Part shown: positions 53,376 through 61,934 of the stretch, in pieces | How the letters are laid out: the number at the start of each line of letters is the position of its first letter | How positions within the stretch are numbered: position 1 is the stretch's first letter | NCBI GenBank assembly: GCA_910576535.1 | Contig: CAJTKK010000007.1 | Location: forward strand, 81,151-145,150 | DNA from: an uncultured Lachnospiraceae bacterium | Lineage (GTDB): Bacteria > Bacillota > Clostridia > Lachnospirales > Lachnospiraceae | DNA: 64,000 nt | Direction: 5' to 3' | Notes under the pieces: model-generated | What the model saw: only the letters and a program-made list of their open reading frames with translations | What the model was told of the DNA's origin: nothing | Database searches by the model: none | Program-made: the position numbers and the translations under genes

Positions 53376-54788
53376 ATGGAATGGCGGCAGCTTTTATGTG
53401 AGGAAAGAATCAGGAATTTTAAGGGAGGAAAGACACAGGGGGATTTAAGGACTGAATTTGAAAAGGATTATCACCGCATTATAGGGAGCGCTTCTTTCCG
53501 GAGACTGCAGGATAAAACCCAGGTATTCCCTTTGGATAAAAGTGATTTTATCAGGACGAGGCTGACGCATTCGTTGGAGGTGTCGTCTTTGGCAAAATCG
53601 CTGGGGCAGAACATTTCCAGGAAAATTATGCAGGAAATCGAGGATAAGTCGTTTTTGGAAGCATATCAGACAGACGTATGCGATATCCTGCAATGTGCGG
53701 GGCTTTTACATGATATTGGAAATCCGCCTTTTGGACATTTTGGGGAAACGGTAATCAGGGAATGGTTCTTAAAAAATTTAGGGAACATCTGTTATCATGG
53801 GCAAAGTTTGGAAAACCTGCTGTCCCCTCAGATGAAAAACGACTTTTATTATTTTGAAGGAAATACCCAGGCGCTGCGCCTTGTGACAAAGCTTCATTAT
53901 CTGGTTGATGAGCATGGAATGAATTTAACGAAAGGGCTGCTTGGCGCAATTATAAAATATCCGGTATCTTCTTTGGAAGTCAATAAAAAAAGCGGCAATA
54001 TAAAAGATAAAAAAATGGGATATTTTTATGCGGAAAGAGATATTTTTGAGGATCTGCAAAAAAGCCTTGGTACCGCAGGAGCAAGGCATCCTCTCGCCTA
54101 TGTGCTGGAAGCGGCAGACGATATTGCATATTTGACAGCGGATATTGAGGATGCATTTAAAAAAGGATGCATTACTTTTGGTCAGTTAGTGCAGGAACTG
54201 GAAAACTGCGGCAAAGGGGAGACGGAGGACGGGGAGTATTTTCTGACCATAAGAGCCTTAAAAGAGCGTTATGAAAAGGCGTTAGGGCGGGGGATTGCCC
54301 AGCCGGAAAGCCATGCGGTGCAGAATTGGGTTGTCCGGGTGCAGGCGAAGCTGATTGCTTATGCTACCGAAAGCTTTGCCCGGAATTACCGTCAGATCAT
54401 GGAGGGGGTTTATCCCCATGAACTGCTTCATGGGACTCCGGGGGAGCATCTGGCGTGGGCGCTGGGGGATATTGCTTACCGCTATGCATTTGTATCGCAG
54501 CCTATTTTGAAACTGGAGATCGCGGCGGAGACGATGATGAATTTTCTTTTGGGAAAACTGGTAGATGCGGTGATCTATTATGATACCGGGGAGAGGATGA
54601 ACGAGGTACAGAAAAAAATGATGATGCTTATTTCAAGTAATTATAAAGTAATTTATGGTATCTATTCAAAAGATAAAGGCGAGATAGAAAGACTGTATCT
54701 GCGCCTGCTTCTGGTGACAGATTTTCTTTGCGGGATGACAGACAGTTATGCGAAAAGCTTATACCAGGAATTAAACGGGATGATTTAG
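53376..54788 (+). CDS. dgt: Deoxyguanosinetriphosphate triphosphohydrolase-like protein
   Basis: HD-domain hydrolase releasing triphosphate from dNTPs, used to balance dNTP pools. About 470 residues. Motifs are FRRLQDKTQVFPL, RTRLTHSLEVSSLA (His), the HD pair LLHDIGNPPFGHFGE near 115, and AADDIAYLTADIEDAF near 245. The open frame extends 49 codons upstream; I chose MEWRQLLCEERI because homologs I know start similarly, although the AAAGG ribosome binding site is rather far. An HD protein and an exonuclease follow at short distances, making a nucleotide and nucleic-acid housekeeping cluster. Confidence 0.9.
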   Translation: MEWRQLLCEERIRNFKGGKTQGDLRTEFEKDYHRIIGSASFRRLQDKTQVFPLDKSDFIRTRLTHSLEVSSLAKSLGQNISRKIMQEIEDKSFLEAYQTDVCDILQCAGLLHDIGNPPFGHFGETVIREWFLKNLGNICYHGQSLENLLSPQMKNDFYYFEGNTQALRLVTKLHYLVDEHGMNLTKGLLGAIIKYPVSSLEVNKKSGNIKDKKMGYFYAERDIFEDLQKSLGTAGARHPLAYVLEAADDIAYLTADIEDAFKKGCITFGQLVQELENCGKGETEDGEYFLTIRALKERYEKALGRGIAQPESHAVQNWVVRVQAKLIAYATESFARNYRQIMEGVYPHELLHGTPGEHLAWALGDIAYRYAFVSQPILKLEIAAETMMNFLLGKLVDAVIYYDTGERMNEVQKKMMMLISSNYKVIYGIYSKDKGEIERLYLRLLLVTDFLCGMTDSYAKSLYQELNGMI

Positions 54789-54818
54789 GAGGCTGGGAGC
54801 GGACAATGGAGGTTTTAT

Positions 54819-55610
54819 ATGGAAATCAATAGGGAAGGCGCGTTGGAGGCTTTCCGGCGTTATGTGGAAAATTATGACATAGAAGAGGAAAAAATCCACC
54901 TGAAAGTGGAACATACTTACCGGGTAAGCGGCTTATGCCAGAAAATTGCCGAATCAATAAATCTGTCAAAAGAAGATGTGGATTTGGCATGGCTGATCGG
55001 GCTGCTCCACGATATCGGAAGATTTGAACAGTTAAGAAGATATGGCACTTTTATTGATGAAGTATCTATGAATCACGGTGCGTATGGCGCAAAGCTGCTT
55101 TTCGATGAAGGTAGAATCCGGGAATATGTAAAGGACAGTAAGGAAGATAAGTTAATATGGGAGGCAGTGAATTCTCATAATGCATACCGTATCCCGGAGG
55201 ATTTGGATCGAAGGACGGGGATGTTCTGCCATATTATCCGGGATGCGGATAAAATTGATATCTTAAAAGTAAATGTGGATTTTCCTCTGGAGGAAATTTA
55301 CAATGTGACCAGCGGGGAACTTAAGAATGCGCAAATAACCGAAGCGGTAATGCAATGTTTAAGGGAAGAAAAAGCGGTGCTTAAAGCCTTGAAAAAGACA
55401 GTGGCAGATAACCTGGCGGGTCATATTTCCCTTGTATTTGAATTGGTCTATCCTGTCAGCCTGAATCTGGTAAAAAAACAGGGGTACCTGGAAAGGATGA
55501 TGCATTTTGAATCGGAAAATCCAATGACAAAGAAGCAGTTCGCGGAAATACGGGAAATTATGGGGAAATACCTGGAGAGAGGGAAAGAGGAAAATGGGAA
55601 CGGCTGTTAG
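54819..55610 (+). CDS. HD-domain phosphohydrolase
   Basis: 263 residues with an HD domain at about 25-160: HTYRVSGLCQKIAES (first His), LIGLLHDIGRFEQLRRYGT (HD pair) and a DADKIDILKVN aspartate near 145. Predicted metal-dependent phosphohydrolase of small phosphorylated or nucleotide substrates, substrate unknown. ATG follows GGAGGTTTTAT. It follows dgt after 30 bases and its 3' end nearly touches the exonuclease gene, so the three are likely one transcript. Confidence 0.88.
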   Translation: MEINREGALEAFRRYVENYDIEEEKIHLKVEHTYRVSGLCQKIAESINLSKEDVDLAWLIGLLHDIGRFEQLRRYGTFIDEVSMNHGAYGAKLLFDEGRIREYVKDSKEDKLIWEAVNSHNAYRIPEDLDRRTGMFCHIIRDADKIDILKVNVDFPLEEIYNVTSGELKNAQITEAVMQCLREEKAVLKALKKTVADNLAGHISLVFELVYPVSLNLVKKQGYLERMMHFESENPMTKKQFAEIREIMGKYLERGKEENGNGC

Positions 55611-55626
55611 GAATAAAGGAAAATGT

Positions 55627-56307
55627 ATGTGTAAGTATGTGCCGGATTATGTGGTTTTTGACTTGGAGACTACAGGGGTTTGCTGTGACAGAGATGCTAT
55701 TATAGAAATTTCTGCCATAAAGGTTACCGGGGGAAAAAGGGCAGGGGAGTATTCAACCTTGGTGAACCCCAAAAGGCCGATCCCGGCCAGAGCAACGGCG
55801 GTCAATGGGATTACGGATGACATGGTAGCGGATGCCCCGGGGATTAAGGAGGCTATTGGCGGTTTTATGGAGTTTGCCGGCAGCAGTATTTTAGTGGGGC
55901 ATAATATACATACTTTTGATATGAATTTTGCATATGATGCAGCGTGGCTTGCTCTTGAAAAAGAGCTGCGGAATGATTATGTGGATACTTTATATATGGC
56001 AAGAAGGTGCCTGCCCCAGTTGTCCCATTATAAGCTGACCGATATTTCGGAGTACTTCCATATCAGTACGGAAGGAGCGCACCGCGCCCTGAAGGATTGC
56101 ATGATGAATCAGGAATGTTATGAGGAGCTTGGAAAATTGTGGAAGATTCAGGAGGAAAAGGCGGCGGAAGGAAAAGGGGAGGAAAGAGAGGGGATTGCTT
56201 TGGAATGCCCCAGGTGCGGGGGGATGCTTTTTCTGCGGAAGGGAAAATTCGGGAAATTTTATGGCTGCGGCAATTTCCCGTCATGCCGGTATACGCGGAA
56301 TGCCTAA
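55627..56307 (+). CDS. DEDD-type 3'-5' exonuclease with C-terminal topoisomerase-type zinc ribbon
   Basis: About 226 residues. An exonuclease domain of the DnaQ/PolC-epsilon type (about 5-165) shows VFDLETTG (ExoI), GHNIHTFDMNFAYDA (ExoII), and HRALKDCMMNQECYEEL (ExoIII, DEDDh). After a Glu/Lys-rich hinge comes a four-Cys zinc ribbon, CPRCGG ... YGCGNFPSCRY, like those at the C-terminus of topoisomerase I. The ATG at 55627 lies six bases after AAAGGA; an upstream ATG at 55594 overlaps the HD gene and would add 11 residues. Role: nucleic-acid trimming or repair, with the zinc ribbon binding single-stranded DNA. Function inferred. Confidence 0.88.
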   Translation: MCKYVPDYVVFDLETTGVCCDRDAIIEISAIKVTGGKRAGEYSTLVNPKRPIPARATAVNGITDDMVADAPGIKEAIGGFMEFAGSSILVGHNIHTFDMNFAYDAAWLALEKELRNDYVDTLYMARRCLPQLSHYKLTDISEYFHISTEGAHRALKDCMMNQECYEELGKLWKIQEEKAAEGKGEEREGIALECPRCGGMLFLRKGKFGKFYGCGNFPSCRYTRNA

Positions 56308-56425
56308 AGAGAGGGCAATTGAAAAACTGGGGTTTGTTCAACCGGAAAATTGGAGGAAAGAAACAAAGATACAGGGATTGATAGCTGTATAAATAGCAAG
56401 AAGGAACCCGTCCGACAAAAAAAGA

Positions 56426-56470
56426 CAAAATGATGCAAAAATGATGCAAAAATGATGTGAATTTGATGCA
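56426..56470 (+). repeat. 11-base tandem repeat upstream of the SGNH gene
   Basis: CAAAAATGATG occurs in tandem at about 11-base spacing, beginning with a shortened CAAAATGATG and ending with a diverged TGAATTTGATG. It lies in the 230-base gap before the O-acylation gene cluster, close to where a promoter is expected. Confidence 0.7.
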
Positions 56471-56540
56471 TATTCAGAGTAAAATAAAAAGAAAGAAAGG
56501 GAAGTATGCTGATAGATGATGAAAAAGGATGGGGTTAGAA

Positions 56541-57455
56541 ATGAAAAAGAAATGGTGGAGATGGGGAACTATAGTTGGCCTGACGCTGGTCTTTATAATA
56601 GGAAGCAAAGAAACGGATGTTTTTGCTTCTGCCAAAAAGGCAGAGAGGAAAGATGCTGATGTTATGATAAAGGCAGCCGGGGGAATAGATATAGCCAAGG
56701 AGGGCAGGGCATCCGGGAATATAGGAGAAACAGGGGATACGGAAAAAGCAGATATAGAGGAGGTATCCGGCAGAAGCCTGGCGGAGGATGAAAAAGAAGT
56801 ATCCGGGGAAGGGATGGATAATAAAGAGAGTGACGCAGTAGACGCATATTTTGACGGTTCTGTTTTTGTGGGGGATTCCATTATGCTGGGGTTTAGGAAT
56901 TATGCGATGAAAAGACAGGATACGTTCTTAAGCAGGATAAATTTCTTGGCGGCAGGAAGTTTTTCGGCAAATAATGCCCTTTGGGAGGTGGATAACAAAA
57001 GTGTGCATCCTGTTTATCAAGGGGAGCAGAGACAGGTGTGGGAATCCATTGCGATGATGGGGAGCGATAAGGTATTTTTGATGCTGGGAATGAATGATTT
57101 AAACATTACCGGCTTGGAAGGGACCTGTGAGAAATATAAAGAATTAATTGGGAAAATTGAGGAAAGCAGCCCTGACGCAGAAATAAATATTATGAGCATG
57201 ACGTACGTCCTGGAGGGAAAAGAAGCGGGAAAACTGGAAAATGATACTATCCGGGAATATAATGAAATGCTTAAGGAAATGGCGGAAGATAACGGCTGGG
57301 GATATGTGGATGTGGCTGAGGCGCTTGCCGACGGGAATGGCGACCTGGCAGAGGAATATTGCAGTGACGGGTTTGCCCATCAGAATCCGGATGCGTATGA
57401 TGTGTGGGTGGCGGCGCTAAGGGAATATGCTAAGGCGCATGGAAAAGAAGCATAG
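56541..57455 (+). CDS. SGNH/GDSL-family hydrolase, exported
   Basis: About 304 residues with an N-terminal signal or membrane anchor (about 4-25), an acidic linker to about 105, and an SGNH domain. Catalytic blocks are FVGDSIMLGF (Ser), a Gly-containing block near NFLAAG, LMLGMNDLN (Asn) and the DGFAHQNPDAY Asp/His dyad near residue 280. Predicted esterase or acyltransferase on surface glycans. The ATG at 56541 is preferred to the one four codons upstream, which abuts the ribosome binding site. It heads the DUF4358-MBOAT-DHHW gene series on the same strand. Confidence 0.85.
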   Translation: MKKKWWRWGTIVGLTLVFIIGSKETDVFASAKKAERKDADVMIKAAGGIDIAKEGRASGNIGETGDTEKADIEEVSGRSLAEDEKEVSGEGMDNKESDAVDAYFDGSVFVGDSIMLGFRNYAMKRQDTFLSRINFLAAGSFSANNALWEVDNKSVHPVYQGEQRQVWESIAMMGSDKVFLMLGMNDLNITGLEGTCEKYKELIGKIEESSPDAEINIMSMTYVLEGKEAGKLENDTIREYNEMLKEMAEDNGWGYVDVAEALADGNGDLAEEYCSDGFAHQNPDAYDVWVAALREYAKAHGKEA

Positions 57456-57535
57456 GCTGTCCCGGAAAACAGGATAGAAAGAGCAAGGGAAAGAAGAGTC
57501 AAGGTTTTTGTGAAGAAAAGGGAGTATAATCTATT

Positions 57536-58048
57536 ATGAAAAAAATGAAAGAAAAAGTTCTGGGTGTCTGCCTTGCTGCTTTGGCAGTTTTTGCAGGAGG
57601 CTGTGGGCAAGGGGAGGAAGCCGCACAGGCGGCCGTAGTGGAAGAGAAGGATGAGGCTGCGGAAGCAAAACCGGTCAAAGAGATCTATGAAGAAATTAAG
57701 CAGAGTGTGGAACTTGTTTCCCCGGTGGAAATGACGGACAGCTTTATTTCCAATTATTATGGGATTAACCCGGATAAGCTGGAGGAATACATCTTTGTTA
57801 TGTCAGAAGAGGCTACCAGTGCAGAGACGGTAGCTATTATGAAAGTGAAGGATGAAGGGGATGCAGGGAAGATCCATGCGGCGCTTCAGGTGGTAGTGGA
57901 TGAAAAACGGGGGGAAATGGAGGATTATCTTCCGGAGCAATTTGAAATAGTGGATAAAAGTTCGGTGAAAACTAAGGGGAGTTATGTATATCTCGTAATT
58001 TCGGAATCTGCGGATGTGATTACCGGGATTATCGAAAAAGGGATTTAG
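57536..58048 (+). CDS. DUF4358 family lipoprotein
   Basis: 170 residues with a lipoprotein signal ending in AGGCGQ (Cys about 23), a short Glu/Ala linker, and a DUF4358 domain (about 45-170: EIYEEIKQSVELVSPVEM, SNYYGINPDKLEEYIFVMS). This family is found in clostridia next to MBOAT and SGNH genes; no biochemical function is known to me. A simple view is an accessory of the surface O-acylation system. MBOAT follows after 15 bases. Confidence 0.82.
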   Translation: MKKMKEKVLGVCLAALAVFAGGCGQGEEAAQAAVVEEKDEAAEAKPVKEIYEEIKQSVELVSPVEMTDSFISNYYGINPDKLEEYIFVMSEEATSAETVAIMKVKDEGDAGKIHAALQVVVDEKRGEMEDYLPEQFEIVDKSSVKTKGSYVYLVISESADVITGIIEKGI

Positions 58049-58063
58049 AAAGGATGGGAAGTT

Positions 58064-59479
58064 ATGGTTTTTAGCAGTATTCCATTTCTGTTTTTCTTTC
58101 TTCCCTTTTGCCTCATTTTGTATTATGGGACGCCATACGGATGGAAAAATAAGGTCTTGCTTTTAGCCAGCCTTATTTTTTATGCCTGGGGGGAGCCAGT
58201 TTATATTCTGCTTATGCTTTTTGCAACGGCGGTAGACTACTGCAATGGAAGGTTGATGGAGAGATTTGGGGTAACAAAAGGCAGAAGGCGTTTTTTTCTT
58301 ATTTGTTCTGTTATGATTAACTTGTCTGTGCTTGCCTTTTTCAAATATGCAGATTTTTTTATTTTATCTGTTAATAAACTTTTTGCCGTTTCTATCCAGC
58401 CGTTAGGGCTTGGCTTGCCGGTAGGGATCAGTTTTTTTACATTCCAGACAATGAGTTACAGTATTGATTTATACCGGAAGCAGGCGCCGGTGGAAAAAAG
58501 TTATTGGAATTACCTGACTTATGTATCTATGTTCCCGCAGCTTGTGGCGGGTCCTATTGTCCGCTACCGCACAGTCAGCGGGGAACTGAGGGAGCGTAAG
58601 ATCATGAGGGAGGAAGTGGAAGAAGGGCTGCTGCGGTTTGCCCAGGGCTTGTTTAAAAAAGTATTAATTGCGAATCAGGCGGGCGCGCTTTGGGAGGAAA
58701 TACGGCTGCTGGAAGCGGGGCAGGCTTCTGTGGCAACGGCGTGGCTGGGCGCAATTGCGTTCACCTTGCAGTTATATTTTGACTTCAGCGCATATAGCGA
58801 TATGGCGATTGGCATGGGATGGATGCTGGGTTTTCATTTTCCGGAGAATTTCAACTATCCGCTCTCTTCTATTTCTGTGACGGATTTCTGGAGGCGGTGG
58901 CATATTTCGCTGTCCACATGGTTTAAGGATTATGTGTATATTCCGCTGGGAGGGAACCGGAAAGGAAAGGCAAAACATTTGCGGAATATGCTGATCGTAT
59001 GGTTCTTGACAGGGCTTTGGCATGGAGCCGCATGGAATTTTGTCCTTTGGGGGCTATATTATGGGGTTTTGCTTGCTCTGGAAAAATATGTATGGGGGAA
59101 AGCGGTGGATTCTTTGCCGAAAATATGCAGACATCTTTATGCTTTGCTTATCGTAGTGACGGGATTTGTTATTTTTGTGTTTGATGATATGGGGGAGCTG
59201 GGGAATTACTTCCTTTCCATGGCTGGATGCAGAGGAAATAAGCTATGGGGGAAGGAATGTCTATGGTATCTGCAAAATTATAAGGTGATACTGGCAGCAG
59301 CAGTGATTCTCGCATTTCCGGTGTATCCTTGGATAAAAAGGAAAATAGGGCAGATGGGAAGCAAAGAAAGGGCGGCAGTTTCCGTTTTCTCCATGGCGGG
59401 TTATATCCTGCTGTTTTGGATAACGGCCGCGTTTCTTGTAAACGATACGTATAACCCTTTTCTCTATTTCCGGTTTTAA
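58064..59479 (+). CDS. MBOAT-family O-acyltransferase
   Basis: 471-residue polytopic membrane protein (about ten or more hydrophobic segments) of the AlgI/PatA/DltB family. The signatures FDFSAYSDMAIGMGWMLGF, FWRRWHISLSTWFKDYVYIP and the catalytic-His-containing LWHGAAWNFVLWGLYYG near residue 320 are intact. It is predicted to move acyl groups, usually acetyl, across the membrane to an extracellular acceptor together with an SGNH or DHHW partner. No dltA/C genes are nearby, so it is not a D-alanylation DltB. Confidence 0.93.
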   Translation: MVFSSIPFLFFFLPFCLILYYGTPYGWKNKVLLLASLIFYAWGEPVYILLMLFATAVDYCNGRLMERFGVTKGRRRFFLICSVMINLSVLAFFKYADFFILSVNKLFAVSIQPLGLGLPVGISFFTFQTMSYSIDLYRKQAPVEKSYWNYLTYVSMFPQLVAGPIVRYRTVSGELRERKIMREEVEEGLLRFAQGLFKKVLIANQAGALWEEIRLLEAGQASVATAWLGAIAFTLQLYFDFSAYSDMAIGMGWMLGFHFPENFNYPLSSISVTDFWRRWHISLSTWFKDYVYIPLGGNRKGKAKHLRNMLIVWFLTGLWHGAAWNFVLWGLYYGVLLALEKYVWGKAVDSLPKICRHLYALLIVVTGFVIFVFDDMGELGNYFLSMAGCRGNKLWGKECLWYLQNYKVILAAAVILAFPVYPWIKRKIGQMGSKERAAVSVFSMAGYILLFWITAAFLVNDTYNPFLYFRF

Positions 59480-59635
59480 TATGGCGTAGTATGGGCCGGA
59501 ACGGTTTGCCCCGGTGTCTTTTTACTTTGGAAGGGCTGCCTGGCGTTCCAAGATGATACGGATATGGCATGAAGATGGGCATCCATTGCGGCAAAACGGG
59601 CAGGAATGCAGCGGATAGGAATATAGAGGGATGGG

Positions 59636-60820
59636 ATGAAAAGGATGAAGGAATGGAAGGCAGGGAAAAAGCAAAGGGAAAAAGCACAGGAGCCGGGACG
59701 CCGGGTCAGGGAATGGACAGCGTGGCTGCTTGGCGGGATGACTATAATATGGATGGCATTTTTTTTCTTTTTGGATAAAGACGAGTTTTCAGAAAATGAG
59801 AACCGGTATCTGGCAAAAGCTCCTGTCTTTGATCTGGAAAAAGTGAAGAGCGGGGAATATATGGAAGACTTGGAGTCCTATTTGACAGATCATTTTCCTT
59901 TCCGGGATTTTTTTATGGAAATAAAGGCCAGGGCAGAAATGGCGGCCGGGAAAAAAGAAATCAACGGCATCTATATAGCAAAGGACGGGTATCTGATTGA
60001 GGAATACAAGAAGCCGGAGAATACGGAAAGAATCGGGCAAATATTGAAAGATTTTGCAGGAAACCTGGAAGGGCAGGGGGTGGAACTGAGGCTGATGCTG
60101 GTTCCTACGGCTGTTTATGTATATGAAGATAAGCTTCCGGGTTATGCGCCGGTGAGGGATCAGATGGAAACGGCGGACAGGATTTACAGTATTTCGGGGA
60201 TTGCGCCAATTGACTGCAGCAAGGATCTGCTTGCGTATAAGGGAGAGGGGGAACTGTACTATAAGACAGACCATCATTGGACGACTTTGGGGGCATACAT
60301 AGGCTATCAGTCCTACTGCAGGGAGATGGGGATAGATGCCGTGCCTTTAGAAGAAATGACAGCGCAGAAGGTAACGGAGGATTTTTGCGGGACGGTGTAT
60401 TCTAAGGCAGGAGATTACAGCCGGGCAGGAGATGTAATTACCATTTATAAGAACCCGTCGGATCGCCTCAAGGTGGAATATATGGACACGGGAGAGATAA
60501 GCGGCAACCTTTACAATCTGGAATATGTTCAGACAAAGGATAAATATTCATTGTTTTTGAATAACCTTCATCCTTTGGTTGAGGTTACCAATGAGGCGGC
60601 AGATTCCGGCAGGGAGCTGGTATTGGTGAAAGACAGTTATGCCAATTCCATGGTGCCGTTTTTGGTTCATCACTATGAAAAAATCTATATTTTTGATACC
60701 AGATATTATAAGCAAGGTGTGTCGGCATTTATGAAAGAGCATCCGGGTGTGACGGATGTGCTTGTGCTTTACAATATGAATACGCTGGACGGGGATCTGG
60801 GGATCCGCGGGATATATTAA
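59636..60820 (+). CDS. DHHW family protein (AlgX/AlgJ-like)
   Basis: About 394 residues with an N-terminal basic part, one membrane helix (about 29-45) and an extracellular SGNH-like domain. The name-giving motif YYKTDHHWTTLGAYIGY is near residue 205 and a KDSYANSMVPFL (Ser) block near 335, resembling the AlgJ/AlgX acetyltransferases. A second start codon three residues downstream (59645) is possible. It lies last in the SGNH-DUF4358-MBOAT-DHHW series and probably completes the O-acylation of a surface polymer whose genes are not adjacent. Confidence 0.9.
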   Translation: MKRMKEWKAGKKQREKAQEPGRRVREWTAWLLGGMTIIWMAFFFFLDKDEFSENENRYLAKAPVFDLEKVKSGEYMEDLESYLTDHFPFRDFFMEIKARAEMAAGKKEINGIYIAKDGYLIEEYKKPENTERIGQILKDFAGNLEGQGVELRLMLVPTAVYVYEDKLPGYAPVRDQMETADRIYSISGIAPIDCSKDLLAYKGEGELYYKTDHHWTTLGAYIGYQSYCREMGIDAVPLEEMTAQKVTEDFCGTVYSKAGDYSRAGDVITIYKNPSDRLKVEYMDTGEISGNLYNLEYVQTKDKYSLFLNNLHPLVEVTNEAADSGRELVLVKDSYANSMVPFLVHHYEKIYIFDTRYYKQGVSAFMKEHPGVTDVLVLYNMNTLDGDLGIRGIY

Positions 60821-60869
60821 AAGAGAAAGAGTTATAGGAGATGAACGGGAAAGATAATAAAATTAGGAA

Positions 60870-60899
60870 GTCATAACCCTTTAGAATACTTCATACAAT
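60870..60899 (+). promoter_or_regulatory. Sigma-E promoter of spoIIID
   Basis: GTCATAAC at 60870-60877, a 14-base spacer, and CATACAAT at 60892-60899, an exact match to the sigma-E -10 consensus. spoIIID is a known sigma-E gene in Bacillus and Clostridium. The -10 lies in the loop of the inverted repeat listed next. Confidence 0.8.
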
Positions 60900-60925
60900 G
60901 TAAAAAAGTATTCTGAGGGGTTTTC
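60883..60925 (+). terminator. Inverted repeat around the spoIIID -10, possible terminator of the DHHW gene
   Basis: AGAATACTT (60883-60891) pairs with AAGTATTCT (60906-60914), followed by GAGGGG and a broken T tract. In transcripts arriving from the O-acylation genes it could end transcription; in DNA it frames the sigma-E -10 box. Confidence 0.5.
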
Positions 60926-60927
60926 TT

Positions 60928-61185
60928 TTGAAGGATTATATCGAAGAAAGAGCAATCAATATTGCTAATTATATTATTGATAACAATGCTACAGTACGCC
61001 AGACAGCGAGGCAGTTTGGGATTAGCAAATCTACGGTACATAAAGATGTTACAGACCGTTTGATGCAGATTAATCCGGCGCTCGCAAAAGAGGCAAGAAA
61101 AGTACTGGATGTGAACAAATCCGAACGCCATATCAGGGGCGGGCTTGCTACCAGGGAGAAATATTTGCATCAGTCGAGGGTGTAG
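60928..61185 (+). CDS. spoIIID: Sporulation transcription factor SpoIIID, TTG start
   Basis: 85-residue mother-cell DNA-binding protein that activates and represses genes between the sigma-E and sigma-K stages. It matches the family over its full length: KDYIEERAINIANYIIDN, the helix-turn-helix TVRQTARQFGISKSTVHKDVTDRL, and the basic C-terminus RHIRGGLATREKYLHQ. The start is TTG, seven bases after GAGGGG. A sigma-E promoter is directly upstream, and a stem-loop follows. Confidence 0.96.
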   Translation: MKDYIEERAINIANYIIDNNATVRQTARQFGISKSTVHKDVTDRLMQINPALAKEARKVLDVNKSERHIRGGLATREKYLHQSRV

Positions 61186-61231
61186 CGGGGGGAAGAAACA
61201 GAAAACTTCCGGTATGATATGCAGATAGGGG

Positions 61232-61275
61232 CCATTGGAATCTGCAAGGGCAGGCAGTTCCAATGGTTGTTCTTA
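61232..61275 (+). terminator. Terminator after spoIIID
   Basis: CCATTGGAA plus CTGC pairs with GCAG plus TTCCAATGG (one bulged base, eight-base loop), followed by TTGTTCTT. About 45 bases after the spoIIID stop. Confidence 0.6.
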
Positions 61276-61553
61276 TATAAAACGGAAAAGTGTTTTGGGG
61301 GAACAGGGTCAGGGTATTTTACATACAAGGATTTTTGACGGAACAGAGAACCGCTTGTTTTAGGTGGGGGAGCGCTTCCGTTCAAACGGATATCATCATC
61401 TGGAATTTTAGAAAATGCGGTATACAAATACATTGGCTATAGCAAATATTTTATTTGGACAGGCTATTGAAGTGGCACGTGTGCTGCGTAAGGAGTTGGG
61501 GCTTATGCGGTAAACTTACAGAAGTATTTTTGCATATTTTAGGAAGGAATGTT

Positions 61554-61582
61554 TTGACAAGGGGATAGGGCGACTATATAAT
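61554..61582 (+). promoter_or_regulatory. Perfect consensus promoter with long leader to guaA
   Basis: TTGACA at 61554-61559, a 17-base spacer, and TATAAT at 61577-61582, identical to the housekeeping consensus in both boxes. The transcript would start near 61589, about 370 bases before guaA. Confidence 0.85.
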
Positions 61583-61898
61583 GGGTTATGAAAAACTTCC
61601 TGAAGATTTTATGTGAATGGGGTTTGTGCGACAGGACGGAGGCATCCGGGAATTGATATATGTAGTTAGGGCGAAATAGTTTTGGCCGCGGAGGTTTCAT
61701 TGGGAAAATGAAGAGGAAACGGATGAAAAGAGTGATTCGACCTTTCAGGCGGTGAGAGCATGGGATTCCTTGCATGGATGCTTGGCGGTTGTCATAGACC
61801 GATTATATGCAAAGCGCAGCGGGCAGTTTTAAGGAAGGCAGATTTGGGGAACGGGAACCGAGCTGTTTTTGCCTTGCTGTAATAGCAGACATTACCGG

Positions 61899-61934
61899 CC
61901 GGCAGAGGGGCTTTTGATAGGGTGAAACTGCCGG
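61899..61934 (+). promoter_or_regulatory. Stem-loop just upstream of the guaA start
   Basis: CCGGCAG at 61899-61905 pairs with CTGCCGG at 61928-61934 around a 22-base loop, 25 bases before the guaA ATG and near its AAGG ribosome binding site. It could influence initiation; evidence is pairing only. Confidence 0.4.

Noticed and set aside
61588..61656. 22-codon open frame at the start of the guaA leader
   Set aside because: Its ATG coincides with the predicted transcript start, so there is no ribosome binding site; a leaderless peptide is unlikely.
61539..61775. Minus-strand 78-codon frame upstream of guaA
   Set aside because: No ribosome binding site or motif, and it runs against a perfect plus-strand promoter.
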